Shown here: in pieces, positions 42,202-51,300 of the stretch
Layout of the letters: each line of letters starts with the position of its first letter
How positions within the stretch are numbered: position 1 is the stretch's first letter
From: Pseudomonas sp. Choline-02u-1
GTDB taxonomy: Bacteria; Pseudomonadota; Gammaproteobacteria; Pseudomonadales; Pseudomonadaceae
Assembly: GCF_002836515.1 (NCBI RefSeq)
Contig: NZ_PJBC01000004.1
Location: forward strand, 1 to 64,000
Length of the DNA stretch: 64,000 nucleotides
Direction: 5' to 3'
The notes under the pieces: model-generated
What the model was told of the DNA's origin: nothing
Databases searched by the model: none
The model's input: only the letters and a program-made list of their open reading frames with translations
Made by a program: the position numbers and the translations under genes

Positions 42202-42618
42202 ATGCGATATCGGATCATCTGCTTACTCGGCCTGCTTAGCCCCTGCCTCGTCCTCGCCGACGAAACCCACATTGAACAGGCCCGCCAGACACTCAAGAAT
42301 TATGGTCTGAGCCACTGTATTCTGAAGCCATTCAACGAACACTCCGCTCTGGAAAAAGACATTGCACTGTCCGCCAATGGCTATTCGTTCATGGGCAAAG
42401 GCATGCATTCCATCCTGCAAAATGAAGACACGCTGCAAGTGCTGCATGACCCCTATAAAGAAACACTGAGCTACGTGTCGACGGCTTACGAGCAGACATC
42501 TTTACGCAGCAAACACTCAAGTGAAAAAGTAGTGTTTCTTGCGTGCCTTCACGTCTACAACTCAGAGGCGTTCGACCGCTTTATCCGCAGTCAGGATGCA
42601 TACATCAATGATGATTGA
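42202..42618 (+). CDS. Exported small protein resembling T6SS amidase immunity protein Tai4
   Basis: The protein has 138 residues with a clear signal peptide (MRYRIICLLGLLSPCLVLA, cleavage before DETHIEQ). The mature part has the pattern I associate with the Tai4 family: LKNYGLSHCILKPF, IALSANGYSFMGKGMHSI, and VVFLACLHVYNSEAFDRFIR, with two cysteines (in SHC and LAC) that could form a disulfide. Tai4 proteins sit in the periplasm and block the peptidoglycan amidase Tae4. No Tae4-like effector gene is beside it. The nearest T6SS genes, a DUF4123 adaptor and vgrG, lie 0.75 kb to the right on the other strand. The family call is by eye and could be wrong. Confidence 0.55.
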   Translation: MRYRIICLLGLLSPCLVLADETHIEQARQTLKNYGLSHCILKPFNEHSALEKDIALSANGYSFMGKGMHSILQNEDTLQVLHDPYKETLSYVSTAYEQTSLRSKHSSEKVVFLACLHVYNSEAFDRFIRSQDAYINDD

Positions 42619-42630
42619 CCCCTTCGAAAG

Positions 42631-42716
42631 TCAAAAGATCGCAGCCTTCGTCAGCTCCTACACGGGACAGGCGTTCACTTTGCAGGAGCCGTCGAAGGCT
42701 GCGATCTTTTGATCTC
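42631..42716. repeat. Long inverted repeat, AGATCGCAGC family, copy 6
   Basis: Left arm CAAAAGATCGCAGCCTTCG from about 42632, right arm CGAAGGCTGCGATCTTTTGA ending near 42714, with three mismatches in the inner part of the stem. It lies between convergent stops at 42618 and 42718. Confidence 0.8.
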
Positions 42717-42717
42717 T

Positions 42718-43038
42718 TCAGGCAGGCAAGCTGCGCAGGCGCTTGCCGATGACATCAAGTACATCGCAGCCATCACGCAACGGGATGGCGCACAGCAGGG
42801 CGAAGTCGCTGAGGATCACGGAGTCGCATTCGATCGAGCCGCGCATGCACATGTTTTCCAGCACCTGGACCACGGCGCGGATGCGGTGGTTGGCAGCGTC
42901 CATGAGGATGTCGAGAGGCACATGGGTGTCGACGAACAGGCTGGGCATGTCGCTGCAATTGCCGGTCAGGGCCATGAAGCGGTTGTCGGGGTGAGGCGTG
43001 ATTTTCTTGTAGGGCGGATCATGTTTTGTCGTTGTCAT
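42718..43038 (-). CDS. Small conserved-looking protein of unknown function
   Basis: The protein has about 106 residues when started at MTTTKHDPPYKKITPHPDNR, chosen because GGGA precedes this ATG at a normal distance; two further in-frame ATGs lie upstream (43047, 43074). It is a soluble helical protein: SLFVDTHVPLDILMDAANHR, then VQVLENMCMRGS and ILSDFALLCAIPLRDG. The layout (disordered N-terminus, then one helical bundle) recalls the small DUF3077/DUF6124 proteins common in P. fluorescens, but I cannot confirm membership. It is on the same strand as, and downstream of, vgrG and the DUF4123 gene. Confidence 0.6.
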   Translation of the reverse strand: MTTTKHDPPYKKITPHPDNRFMALTGNCSDMPSLFVDTHVPLDILMDAANHRIRAVVQVLENMCMRGSIECDSVILSDFALLCAIPLRDGCDVLDVIGKRLRSLPA

Positions 43039-43364
43039 TCTTGGCATCCCTGAAGTTCTGAGTGGAGCCGCCATTGACCTTCCTACGGGTTTGGGTGGCA
43101 GCCATGTGCGGGAGTAGGAACTGAGAACTCCAAATCAGCCACGTCGAAACGTGTCCCGCACAAAGCCGCCGTCAACTTGTCATGAATACGCTTTGACCCT
43201 TGTATTCAGCCTGCGGCACTTATGCACTTCAGAGTTCGGGATCCTACCCCCTGCCACCGCTCTCGCGGCGACAACGAAAAGACTACCCCTGCAACTCAGC
43301 GCGCACCAGTTCATGAAAACCGCCGCGATTCGAAGGAAACGTCCGAAGCGTTTGCCCCGAAATT
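43039..43364. other. Noncoding gap downstream of the DUF4123 gene
   Basis: No reading frame here has a plausible start, codon use or recognisable motif; short open frames on both strands look random. In a standard vgrG-adaptor cassette an effector gene would begin here, and none is seen. Confidence 0.5.
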
Positions 43365-44078
43365 TCACTCTGTCTCTGCCAGCAAAAACTCCAGAAGCGC
43401 CGATCGTGACGAATCTTCCGACATCGATAATTTGAAAAACTGCCCGACCTTGCAGCGCAAAACAGCCTCGGGAAACGCCTCGAACATGGCTGGGTGTTCT
43501 TCGCTCAGCCATTGCAGAGCATTCACGATGCGCACGCTTGCATCAGTCTGCGCCAACACAGATTTCGGCACGTTCCACCACGGAAAAACCCGCCCCGAAC
43601 CCAGCGCTCCACCGCCGATTGCAACGGCTTGGCCGTTGATCAAGCCTCGCGAAATTACCGGCAGCAATTGCGCAGGATCGACCTCGTCAGACTGCAAAAG
43701 AGGCAGCAAAAACCGCCCATCCCAGAAGCGGAAAAACACCGCTTTACCGTCCGGCATCAGCACTTGAGTCAGGCTGCGGAAATGTTCGACCAGCACTTCC
43801 AGATCTGCCGAAGACACCGCCAACCATCCCCAATCCCGAGATTCTGTTTCCGCCACCCAACGTAAAAACTCACTGTCCGCAGCGACAATTCCCACATAGG
43901 GCATCACCGCATCCCACTCGGCATAAATGGTCTCGGCCCACACTGGACTCGCTGTGCCCTGCCAGGCTTTGAAAGCATCGGCGTCGCTGGCGCGGCTGAA
44001 AATGGCGAACAGTTGTTCTGACGCCAGCAGCGGCTGCCGCGCCAGCCAATCTTCGGCGGTTAATTGTTCAGGCTGCAC
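43365..44078 (-). CDS. DUF4123 type VI secretion adaptor protein
   Basis: The protein has about 237 residues. DUF4123 proteins (Tap/TEC) load effectors onto a matching VgrG. The family pattern is seen in LLASEQLFAIFSRASDADAF, DAVMPYVGIVAADSEFLRWV, WGWLAVSSADLEVLVEHFRS and VFFRFWDGRFLLPLLQ. The start is uncertain. A GTG at 44078, 8-9 bases after AAGGA, overlaps the last codons of vgrG by 11 bases and is preferred; a GTG at 44084 and ATGs at 44123/44126 are also possible. The overlap implies coupling to vgrG. No effector follows directly. Confidence 0.85.
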   Translation of the reverse strand: MQPEQLTAEDWLARQPLLASEQLFAIFSRASDADAFKAWQGTASPVWAETIYAEWDAVMPYVGIVAADSEFLRWVAETESRDWGWLAVSSADLEVLVEHFRSLTQVLMPDGKAVFFRFWDGRFLLPLLQSDEVDPAQLLPVISRGLINGQAVAIGGGALGSGRVFPWWNVPKSVLAQTDASVRIVNALQWLSEEHPAMFEAFPEAVLRCKVGQFFKLSMSEDSSRSALLEFLLAETE

Positions 44079-46083
44079 AAACACCGTCCTTGCATCGCTC
44101 ACACTCTTCGCAAAAAGGCGCATCACCTTTGAGACTCATGATTTGTGCGGCGGTGAGAATCGCCGCCGGCGCAGCGGCCAGTTTCTCGGGCAATCCCGGC
44201 ACCACCGGTGCCGCACTCATTGCCGCCATCGGCGCGCCGCCCACCACAATCGGTACGCTGCTGAAAATTCCGCCGGGGCCGATATTGATCCACTGTCCGC
44301 CGGCCTGAATCGTTGCGCTCGCGCCGCCATCGATTACCACTTGCTGGCCAGCGCTGATATGGATCTGCGCCGAGGCGCTGGTGGCCTGGCTGTTTACCCG
44401 AACGTGCTGGTCGCCGAGCACGGACAAGTGATCATCCTGCCTGACCTCGGTCTGGCGCTGGCCGTGGGTGATGCGCTGTTCGTCGGCTTTGAGTTCATGC
44501 CGGGCGGAGCCGGTGACGATCACACTGCGCTGGTTGTCGACCTGCAGTTGCTGATCATTGAGCACATGCTGGGTCCAATTGCGCTGGGCACGCAGGTAGA
44601 TTTCCTCGGCGCCTTTCTTATCTTCGATGCGCAGTTCGTTGTAACCGCCACCGCCGGGGCTGCTCTGGCTGCGGAAAACGCTGCGAGTCTTGTCTGCCGG
44701 CAGATCGAGCGGCACCGGTGTCGCGGCGTTGGGCAGGCAAGCCATGACCAGCGGCTTGTCTGCATCGCCATCAATGAAACCGACCAGCACTTCCATGCCG
44801 ACGCGCGGAATCAGCACGCCGCCGTAGTGATCGTGGGCCCAGCCGGTCGCGACGCGCAGCCAGCAACTGGAGTGCTCGTTCAGCTCGCCGTCGCGATCCC
44901 AGGCCAGTTGCACTTTGACCCGCCCGTATTCATCGCAATGGATCTCCAGGTCTTTCGGGCCGGTGACCACGGCGGGTTGGTAACCCGACACGCGCGGCTT
45001 TTCCGGGCCCAGCGCCGGACGATAGAACACGTCCCACGGCGTGGCCACGAAGGTATTGCGATAGCCCTGGAAGGATTCGCCATCGCTGGTCACCGACTCC
45101 TCCAATACCTGCGGCTGACGGCCACGGTGTTCGACGGCAGTGAGTAACCACAGATCATTCCAGTCGCTGCGCGGATGTTCGACAAGTTGCAGGAAATGTC
45201 CGCAGACCAGTGAGGACTGGTCGCTGCTGCCGTCGGCTCGCCGGTAATCGGCGACGTGCCGTTCAAGCGTTCGCCGCGCCAGATGCCTGCCGGTGTCGCG
45301 ATCGTTGAATTGACCGGGGAAGTGGTAGTCCTCCAGCACTGGACGTTGCTCGCCGTCACTGCGGCTTTCCAGAGACAGGCGCGGTTTTTCGAAGTTGTAG
45401 TCACGTCGAGTGACAACGCTGGTGCGGGTTTCCACACGCACGTTGAAACGCTGAATCGCCGGCGCACCGCCCGACATGCCGCTACCCGGCAAATATAGCG
45501 TCGGCTCGGCCAGCTTCGGAAACACGGTCTGGTCGTCGCCGAACACCAGCAGATGGCCTTCGGGGCTGTGTTGAAAGTGATAATGAATGCCGACTTCGGC
45601 ACACAGACGCTGGATGAAGGCCAGATCGCTTTCCGCGTACTGCACGCAGTACTCGCGCTCCGGGTACTCGCTACCCAGGCGAAATTCAAAGGCATCGCGC
45701 AGGATCGAATGATCCTTGAGGATCTGCGTGACAATTTGCGGCACGCTTTGATGCTGAAAAATCCGCTGGTTGATGCGATGCCCCAGATACATCAGACGCG
45801 GAACGAGGCTGAGGTGATAGCGCGTCAGACGTTTCCCGGAATCGCCCTGCCCGACCTGATAAATCTGACCATGAAAACCGCAACCCTGAGCATCGAAACT
45901 CAGATACGCCTGACTGTGCAGCAGGCTTTCGAGATCCAGGTCCGGCCGCTCGCTGACCAGTTCGAGTTCGAAGCGAAAAGGCTGGCTGATGGCTTCCCTG
46001 CCCGAGAACTCAAGGACCTTGAGGTCATCCTGAGCGCCTTCGAGGGTCAAGGTAAAACGCGGTTGATTGGCAGGGGCGAACAT
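44068..46083 (-). CDS. vgrG: Type VI secretion system tip protein VgrG
   Basis: The protein has 671 residues. The start MFAPANQPRFTLTLEGAQDD has GAGAGA upstream; a longer reading to 46368 is noncoding repeat sequence. The gp27-like domain runs to about 370 (VLEFSGREAISQPFRFELEL, ESDLAFIQRLCAEVGIHYHF). Then come the gp5-like OB fold (HCDEYGRVKVQLAWDRDGE, VATGWAHDHYGGVLIPRVGM, EVLVGFIDGDADKPLV) and the C-terminal beta-helix repeats (VIVTGSARHELKADEQRITH). The tail after about 610 is alanine/proline rich and ends CEECERCKDGVC, four cysteines in 12 residues, which may bind a metal. The 3' end overlaps the DUF4123 gene. No T6SS core genes are nearby, so this is an orphan vgrG module. Confidence 0.93.
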   Translation of the reverse strand: MFAPANQPRFTLTLEGAQDDLKVLEFSGREAISQPFRFELELVSERPDLDLESLLHSQAYLSFDAQGCGFHGQIYQVGQGDSGKRLTRYHLSLVPRLMYLGHRINQRIFQHQSVPQIVTQILKDHSILRDAFEFRLGSEYPEREYCVQYAESDLAFIQRLCAEVGIHYHFQHSPEGHLLVFGDDQTVFPKLAEPTLYLPGSGMSGGAPAIQRFNVRVETRTSVVTRRDYNFEKPRLSLESRSDGEQRPVLEDYHFPGQFNDRDTGRHLARRTLERHVADYRRADGSSDQSSLVCGHFLQLVEHPRSDWNDLWLLTAVEHRGRQPQVLEESVTSDGESFQGYRNTFVATPWDVFYRPALGPEKPRVSGYQPAVVTGPKDLEIHCDEYGRVKVQLAWDRDGELNEHSSCWLRVATGWAHDHYGGVLIPRVGMEVLVGFIDGDADKPLVMACLPNAATPVPLDLPADKTRSVFRSQSSPGGGGYNELRIEDKKGAEEIYLRAQRNWTQHVLNDQQLQVDNQRSVIVTGSARHELKADEQRITHGQRQTEVRQDDHLSVLGDQHVRVNSQATSASAQIHISAGQQVVIDGGASATIQAGGQWINIGPGGIFSSVPIVVGGAPMAAMSAAPVVPGLPEKLAAAPAAILTAAQIMSLKGDAPFCEECERCKDGVCAA

Positions 46084-46249
46084 CCGATGTCTCTCTGCAG
46101 TGTGGGGCGGGCGATTCTGCGGGAGAGGCAAGGGGTGATGAACAGGTGCCCGGAAATTCAGATTTGCCCTACGCAGGTTGCTGAAAGCGCCTGAGAACGC
46201 GGTGCCTTCGACTACAGACAAATCCCCCAAACCCGTACACAGAACGAAC

Positions 46250-46333
46250 TGTGGGCTTGCTCGCGAAGGCGCCGGGTCAGTCGATTGAGATGTCGCCTGA
46301 TATGCCGCATTCGCGAGCAAGCCCGTTCCCACA
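46250..46333. repeat. REPIN-like inverted pair, TGTGGG...GCTCGCGA type
   Basis: TGTGGGCTTGCTCGCGAAG (46250) and TTCGCGAGCAAGCCCGTTCC followed by CACA (to 46333) are inverted copies around about 45 variable bases. It is a variant of the TGTGGGAGCGAGC family, found between vgrG and putP. Confidence 0.75.
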
Positions 46334-46370
46334 CTGGATTTGCAGCTTAGCCGAAAATCTACAGGCAATA

Positions 46371-46407
46371 AAAAACGGCCCGCCTCCGGTAGGAAACGGG
46401 CCGTTCT
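46371..46407 (-). terminator. Rho-independent terminator of putP
   Basis: AACGGCCCG (46374-46382) pairs with CGGGCCGTT (46397-46405). Read on the minus strand, the stem is followed by TTTTTTATTG. It lies about 25 bases beyond the putP stop codon. Confidence 0.85.
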
Positions 46408-46430
46408 GATGTGAGCCGAAGCTCAGCGCA

Positions 46431-47915
46431 TTATTTGTTCAGGTGGAAATCTTTTTCCGCTGCTTCGAAGCGCTGCACCATGCCAGCGGTCGGCGCGCCG
46501 AGCTTGCTGACGATGTAGATGGCCAGGCTGGCGAAGATGAAGCCAGGGATGATTTCGTACAGGCCAAGCAGTTCGAAATGCTTCCAGAGCACCACGGTAA
46601 TCGCGCCGACCAGAATACCGGCCAGTGCACCGTTGCGGGTCATGTCTTTCCAGATGACCGAGATCAGCACAACCGGACCGAACGCAGCGCCGAAACCGGC
46701 CCAGGCGTAGGACACCAGGCCCAGTACGCGGTTATCCGGATTGGCAGCCATAGCGATGGCAATCAGTGCTACCAACAGCACCATCGCACGACCGACCCAG
46801 ACCAGCTCCTGTTGCGAGGCGGACTTGCGCAGGAAGGCCTTGTAGAAGTCTTCGGTCAGGGCGCTCGAGCACACCAGCAACTGGCAGCTCAAGGTGCTCA
46901 TTACCGCAGCCAGAATGGCCGACAGCAGCACACCGGCAACCCATGGGTTGAAGAGGAGTTTTGCCAGTTCGATGAACACCCGCTCAGGGTTTTCAGCGAC
47001 CGGGCCGGCCACTTCCGGGTGCGCCGAGAAATAGGCGATACCGAAAAAGCCCACCGCCACGGTGCCGCCCAGGCACAGGATCATCCAGGTCATGGAAATG
47101 CGACGCGCCTTGGCGATCGACTTCACCGAATCCGCCGCCATGAAACGCGCGAGGATGTGCGGCTGACCGAAGTAGCCCAGCCCCCAACCCATCAGCGAAA
47201 TGATGCCGATGAAAGTGGTGCCCTTGAGCATGTCGAAATTGCTCGGATCTTGCGCTTCGATGGCGAGGAATGTGGTATCGACGCCGCCAGTGGCCAGCAG
47301 GACGATGATCGGCGTAAGGATCAGCGCGAAGATCATCAGCGTGGCTTGTACGGTGTCGGTCCAGCTCACAGCCAGGAAACCACCGATAAAGGTGTAGGCA
47401 ATCGTCGCCGCAGCACCGGCCCACAGCGCCGTTTCGTAGGTCATGCCGAACGTGCTTTCGAACAGGCGGGCACCCGCGACGATGCCGGAAGCGCAGTAGA
47501 TGGTGAAGAACACCAGAATCACGATCGCCGAGATGATTCGCAGCAGGCCGCTTTTGTCTTCAAAACGGCTGGCGAAGTAGTCCGGCAGGGTCAAGGCGTC
47601 GCCGTTGTGCTCGGTCTGTACGCGCAGACGACCGGCCACGAACAGCCAGTTCAGGTAGGCCCCGATGACCAGGCCAATGGCGATCCAGCTTTCGGAAAGA
47701 CCGGACATGTAGATGGCGCCCGGCAGGCCCATCAGCAACCAGCCGCTCATGTCGGAGGCACCGGCAGACAGCGCGGTGACGACGCTGCCGAGGCTGCGAC
47801 CGCCGAGAATATAGTCAGAAAGGTTGTTGGTGGAGCGATAGGCCATCAAGCCGATCAGCACCATTGCTGCGATGTAGATCACGAATGTGATCAGGGTTGG
47901 ATTGCTTACGCTCAT
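46431..47915 (-). CDS. putP: Sodium/proline symporter
   Basis: This 494-residue member of the SSS transporter family starts MSVSNPTLITFVIYIAAMVL with CAGGG upstream of the ATG. About 13 hydrophobic helices are seen. Family motifs include YILGGRSLGSVVTALSAGAS followed by DMSGWLLMGLPGAIY (sodium and proline site region), LNWLFVAGRLRVQTE, and GWGLGYFGQPHILARFMAAD. It imports proline with Na+ for use as carbon and nitrogen source. It is divergent from putA with a shared 458-bp region full of GTTGCA motifs, so PutA itself probably represses it when proline is scarce. Confidence 0.96.
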   Translation of the reverse strand: MSVSNPTLITFVIYIAAMVLIGLMAYRSTNNLSDYILGGRSLGSVVTALSAGASDMSGWLLMGLPGAIYMSGLSESWIAIGLVIGAYLNWLFVAGRLRVQTEHNGDALTLPDYFASRFEDKSGLLRIISAIVILVFFTIYCASGIVAGARLFESTFGMTYETALWAGAAATIAYTFIGGFLAVSWTDTVQATLMIFALILTPIIVLLATGGVDTTFLAIEAQDPSNFDMLKGTTFIGIISLMGWGLGYFGQPHILARFMAADSVKSIAKARRISMTWMILCLGGTVAVGFFGIAYFSAHPEVAGPVAENPERVFIELAKLLFNPWVAGVLLSAILAAVMSTLSCQLLVCSSALTEDFYKAFLRKSASQQELVWVGRAMVLLVALIAIAMAANPDNRVLGLVSYAWAGFGAAFGPVVLISVIWKDMTRNGALAGILVGAITVVLWKHFELLGLYEIIPGFIFASLAIYIVSKLGAPTAGMVQRFEAAEKDFHLNK

Positions 47916-48062
47916 TGAGTTACGCCCTGGCTTTGTTTTTATGTAGCGGCGGTGGTGAACCGCTCGCAAACGACGACGTTTGGCAGACGATCCGGGATCC
48001 CGCGCATTTAAGACTGATGTTTCCCCAGGAAAGCCATCAGCCGGTGTACCGGGTTATTCCCG

Positions 48063-48301
48063 GTTGCACCTTGGCGGCGAATGCTATGCAACAAAGCAAA
48101 TAAGGTGCAACCAGTTTCGCGAGAATTAGTTGCACCCAGTCGGATTAATCGACGTTCACCGGGTTTTTGCTCCCTTTTAAGGCAGTCAGGGCTCTTTGCT
48201 AGAAGTAAAAGCACCAAGCAGAGGCAGTACTTTGGTCGCGGAAATTAATTCCTGACCCGTTGCGGATTTTTCCGACAAAAAAAGGGTTGCACCCGGTTGC
48301 A
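48063..48301. promoter_or_regulatory. putP-putA control region with six GTTGCA (PutA-box) motifs
   Basis: GTTGCA occurs at 48063-48068, 48129-48134, 48286-48291 and 48296-48301 on the plus strand, and as TGCAAC at 48087-48092 and 48106-48111. A one-mismatch copy, GTTGCG, lies at 48259-48264. GTTGCA is the consensus bound by the ribbon-helix-helix domain of E. coli PutA. The motifs form two clusters, one nearer each gene (48063-48134 and 48259-48301), so each promoter may have its own operator set. Several are extended as GGTTGCACC. The full gap 47916-48373 holds no gene. Confidence 0.8.
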
Positions 48302-48373
48302 CCTCATTCAGCGCACGGCTAATCTTGCCGCCAGCTGATGCCACGCAACTGTGGCAACCATGAGGATAAAAAT

Positions 48374-51300
48374 ATGGCTACCACCACCCTTGGGGTCAAA
48401 CTCGATGACCCGACCCGCGAGCGCCTCAAGGCTGCCGCAACCTCGATTGATCGCACGCCGCACTGGCTGATCAAACAGGCAATTTTCAATTACCTGGAAA
48501 AACTCGAGGGTGGTGCAACCCTGACCGAGTTGAACGGTTTGACCGCCAAAGACGCCGATGACGCTGGCGAAGTGCAGACCGATCACGCTCACCAATGCTT
48601 CCTCGAATTCGCTGAAAGCATCCTGCCGCAATCGGTTCTGCGTGCTTCGATCACCGCCGCCTACCGCCGCCCTGAGCCGGAAGTCGTGCCAATGCTGATC
48701 GAGCAGGCGCGCCTGCCGGCACCGATGGCCGAAGCCACCAACAAACTCGCCGCGACCATCGCCGAAAAACTGCGTAACCAGAAAAGTGCCGGTGGTCGTG
48801 CGGGCATTGTTCAGGGTTTGCTGCAGGAGTTTTCTTTGTCGTCACAGGAAGGTGTGGCGCTGATGTGCCTGGCCGAAGCGCTGCTGCGTATCCCCGACAA
48901 AGGCACACGCGATGCGCTGATCCGCGACAAGATCAGCACCGGCAACTGGCATCCACACCTGGGCAACAGTCCTTCGCTGTTCGTCAACGCCGCGACCTGG
49001 GGCCTGCTGCTGACCGGTAAACTGGTTTCCACCCACAACGAAGCCGGCCTGACTTCTTCGCTGAGCCGCATCATCGGCAAGAGCGGCGAGCCGATGATCC
49101 GCAAGGGCGTCGACATGGCCATGCGCCTGATGGGCGAGCAGTTCGTTACCGGCGAAACCATCGCCGAAGCGCTGGCCAACGCGAGCAAGTTCGAAACCAA
49201 GGGCTTCCGCTATTCCTACGACATGCTCGGTGAAGCGGCACTCACCGAAGTCGACGCGCAAAAATACCTGGCCTCGTACGAACAAGCCATCCACTCGATC
49301 GGCAAAGCGTCCCACGGTCGTGGGATTTATGAAGGCCCGGGCATTTCCATCAAGCTCTCGGCACTGCACCCGCGTTACAGCCGTGCTCAGTACGAGCGTG
49401 TAATGGACGAGCTGTACCCACGCCTGCTGTCGCTGACCCTGCTGGCCAAGCAATATGACATCGGCCTGAACATCGACGCCGAAGAAGCCGACCGCCTCGA
49501 GCTGTCGCTGGACCTGCTCGAGCGCCTGTGCTTCGAGCCGCAGCTGACCGGCTGGAACGGTATCGGTTTCGTTATCCAGGCTTACCAGAAGCGTTGCCCG
49601 TACGTGATCGACTACGTGATCGATCTGGCCCGCCGCAGCCGTCATCGCCTGATGATCCGCCTGGTGAAAGGCGCGTACTGGGACAGCGAAATCAAGCGCG
49701 CTCAGGTCGAAGGTCTGGAAGGCTATCCGGTCTACACCCGCAAGGTGTACACCGACGTTTCCTACATCGCTTGCGCACGCAAACTGCTCTCGGTGCCGGA
49801 AGTCATCTACCCGCAATTCGCCACGCATAACGCCCACACTCTGTCGGCTATTTATCACATTGCCGGTCAGAACTATTACCCCGGCCAGTACGAATTCCAG
49901 TGCCTGCACGGCATGGGCGAGCCGCTTTACGAGCAAGTGGTTGGCAAGGTTTCCGAGGGCAAGCTGAACCGTCCGTGCCGCGTTTACGCTCCGGTCGGCA
50001 CCCACGAAACCCTGCTGGCGTACCTCGTGCGTCGTCTGCTGGAAAACGGCGCCAACACCTCGTTCGTCAACCGTATCGCCGACCAGTCGATTTCGATTCA
50101 GGAACTGGTCGCCGATCCGGTGGCGCAAATCGAGCAGATGGCCACCATGGAAGGCGGTTTCGGTCTGCCGCACCCGCGCATTCCGCTGCCGCGTGATCTG
50201 TACGGTGCCGAGCGCGCCAACTCCAGCGGCATTGACATGGCCAACGAACATCGTCTGGCCTCGCTGTCCTGCGCCTTGCTCGCCACCGCGCACAATGACT
50301 GGAAAGCCGCGCCGATGCTCGGCTGCGCGTCCAGCAACGAAACGCCGGCAGCCGTGCTGAACCCGTCCGATCACCGCGATGTGGTCGGTCACGTTCAGGA
50401 AGCCACCGTCGAGGACGTCGACAACGCCATTCAATGCGCGCTGAACGCCGCGCCGATCTGGCAGGCCACCCCGCCGGCCGAGCGCGCGGCGATTCTGGAA
50501 CGTGCTGCAGATTTGATGGAAGGCGAGATCCAGCCGCTGATGGGCCTGTTGGCGCGCGAAGCCGGCAAGACCTACGCCAACGCCATCGCCGAAGTCCGCG
50601 AAGCGGTCGACTTCCTGCGTTATTACGCGGTGCAGGCACGCAACGATTTCAGCAATGATGCCCACCGCCCACTCGGTCCGGTCGTATGCATCAGCCCGTG
50701 GAACTTCCCGCTGGCGATCTTCAGCGGCCAAGTCGCTGCGGCACTGGCCGCCGGTAACCCGGTGCTGGCCAAACCGGCCGAACAAACTCCGCTGGTCGCC
50801 GCTCAAGCCGTGCGCTTGATGCTCGAAGCCGGCATCCCGGAAGGCGTGCTGCAACTGCTGCCGGGGCGCGGTGAAACGGTCGGCGCCGGTCTGGTCGGTG
50901 ACGAACGCGTAAAAGGCGTGATGTTCACCGGTTCCACCGAAGTCGCGCGCTTGCTGCAACGCAACATCGCCGGGCGTCTCGACAGCCAGGGCCGCCCGAT
51001 CCCGCTGATCGCCGAAACCGGTGGCCAGAACGCGATGATCGTCGACTCCTCGGCACTGACCGAACAAGTGGTGATCGACGTAGTGTCGTCGGCCTTCGAC
51101 AGCGCCGGTCAGCGTTGCTCAGCGCTGCGGGTACTGTGCCTGCAGGAAGATTCTGCCGATCGCGTCATCGAAATGCTCAAAGGTGCGATGGCCGAAAGCC
51201 GTCTCGGCAATCCGGAGCGTCTGTCCGTGGACATCGGCCCGGTGATCGACGCCGAAGCCAAGGCCGGCATCGACAAGCACATCCAGGGCATGCGCGACAA

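Noticed and set aside
40235..42716. CRISPR array, suggested by several similar repeats in a short span
   Set aside because: The repeats are inverted pairs spaced by whole genes, not short direct repeats with regular spacers, and no cas gene is present.
43151..43512. Possible small genes in the gap after the DUF4123 gene (both strands)
   Set aside because: No Shine-Dalgarno, no motif, and partial overlap with the DUF4123 coding region. Treated as noncoding.
42202..46083. Prophage remnant (VgrG resembles phage tail spike parts)
   Set aside because: No integrase, capsid, tail tube or lysis gene. The VgrG plus DUF4123 pair is a T6SS cassette.
46443..47918. Open frame antisense to putP
   Set aside because: Shadow of a conserved membrane transporter; the translation is hydrophilic and unlike any family I know.
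48842..51067. Open frame of 741 codons antisense to putA
   Set aside because: Lies fully inside the conserved proline and aldehyde dehydrogenase domains of PutA. Low-complexity translation with no family match.
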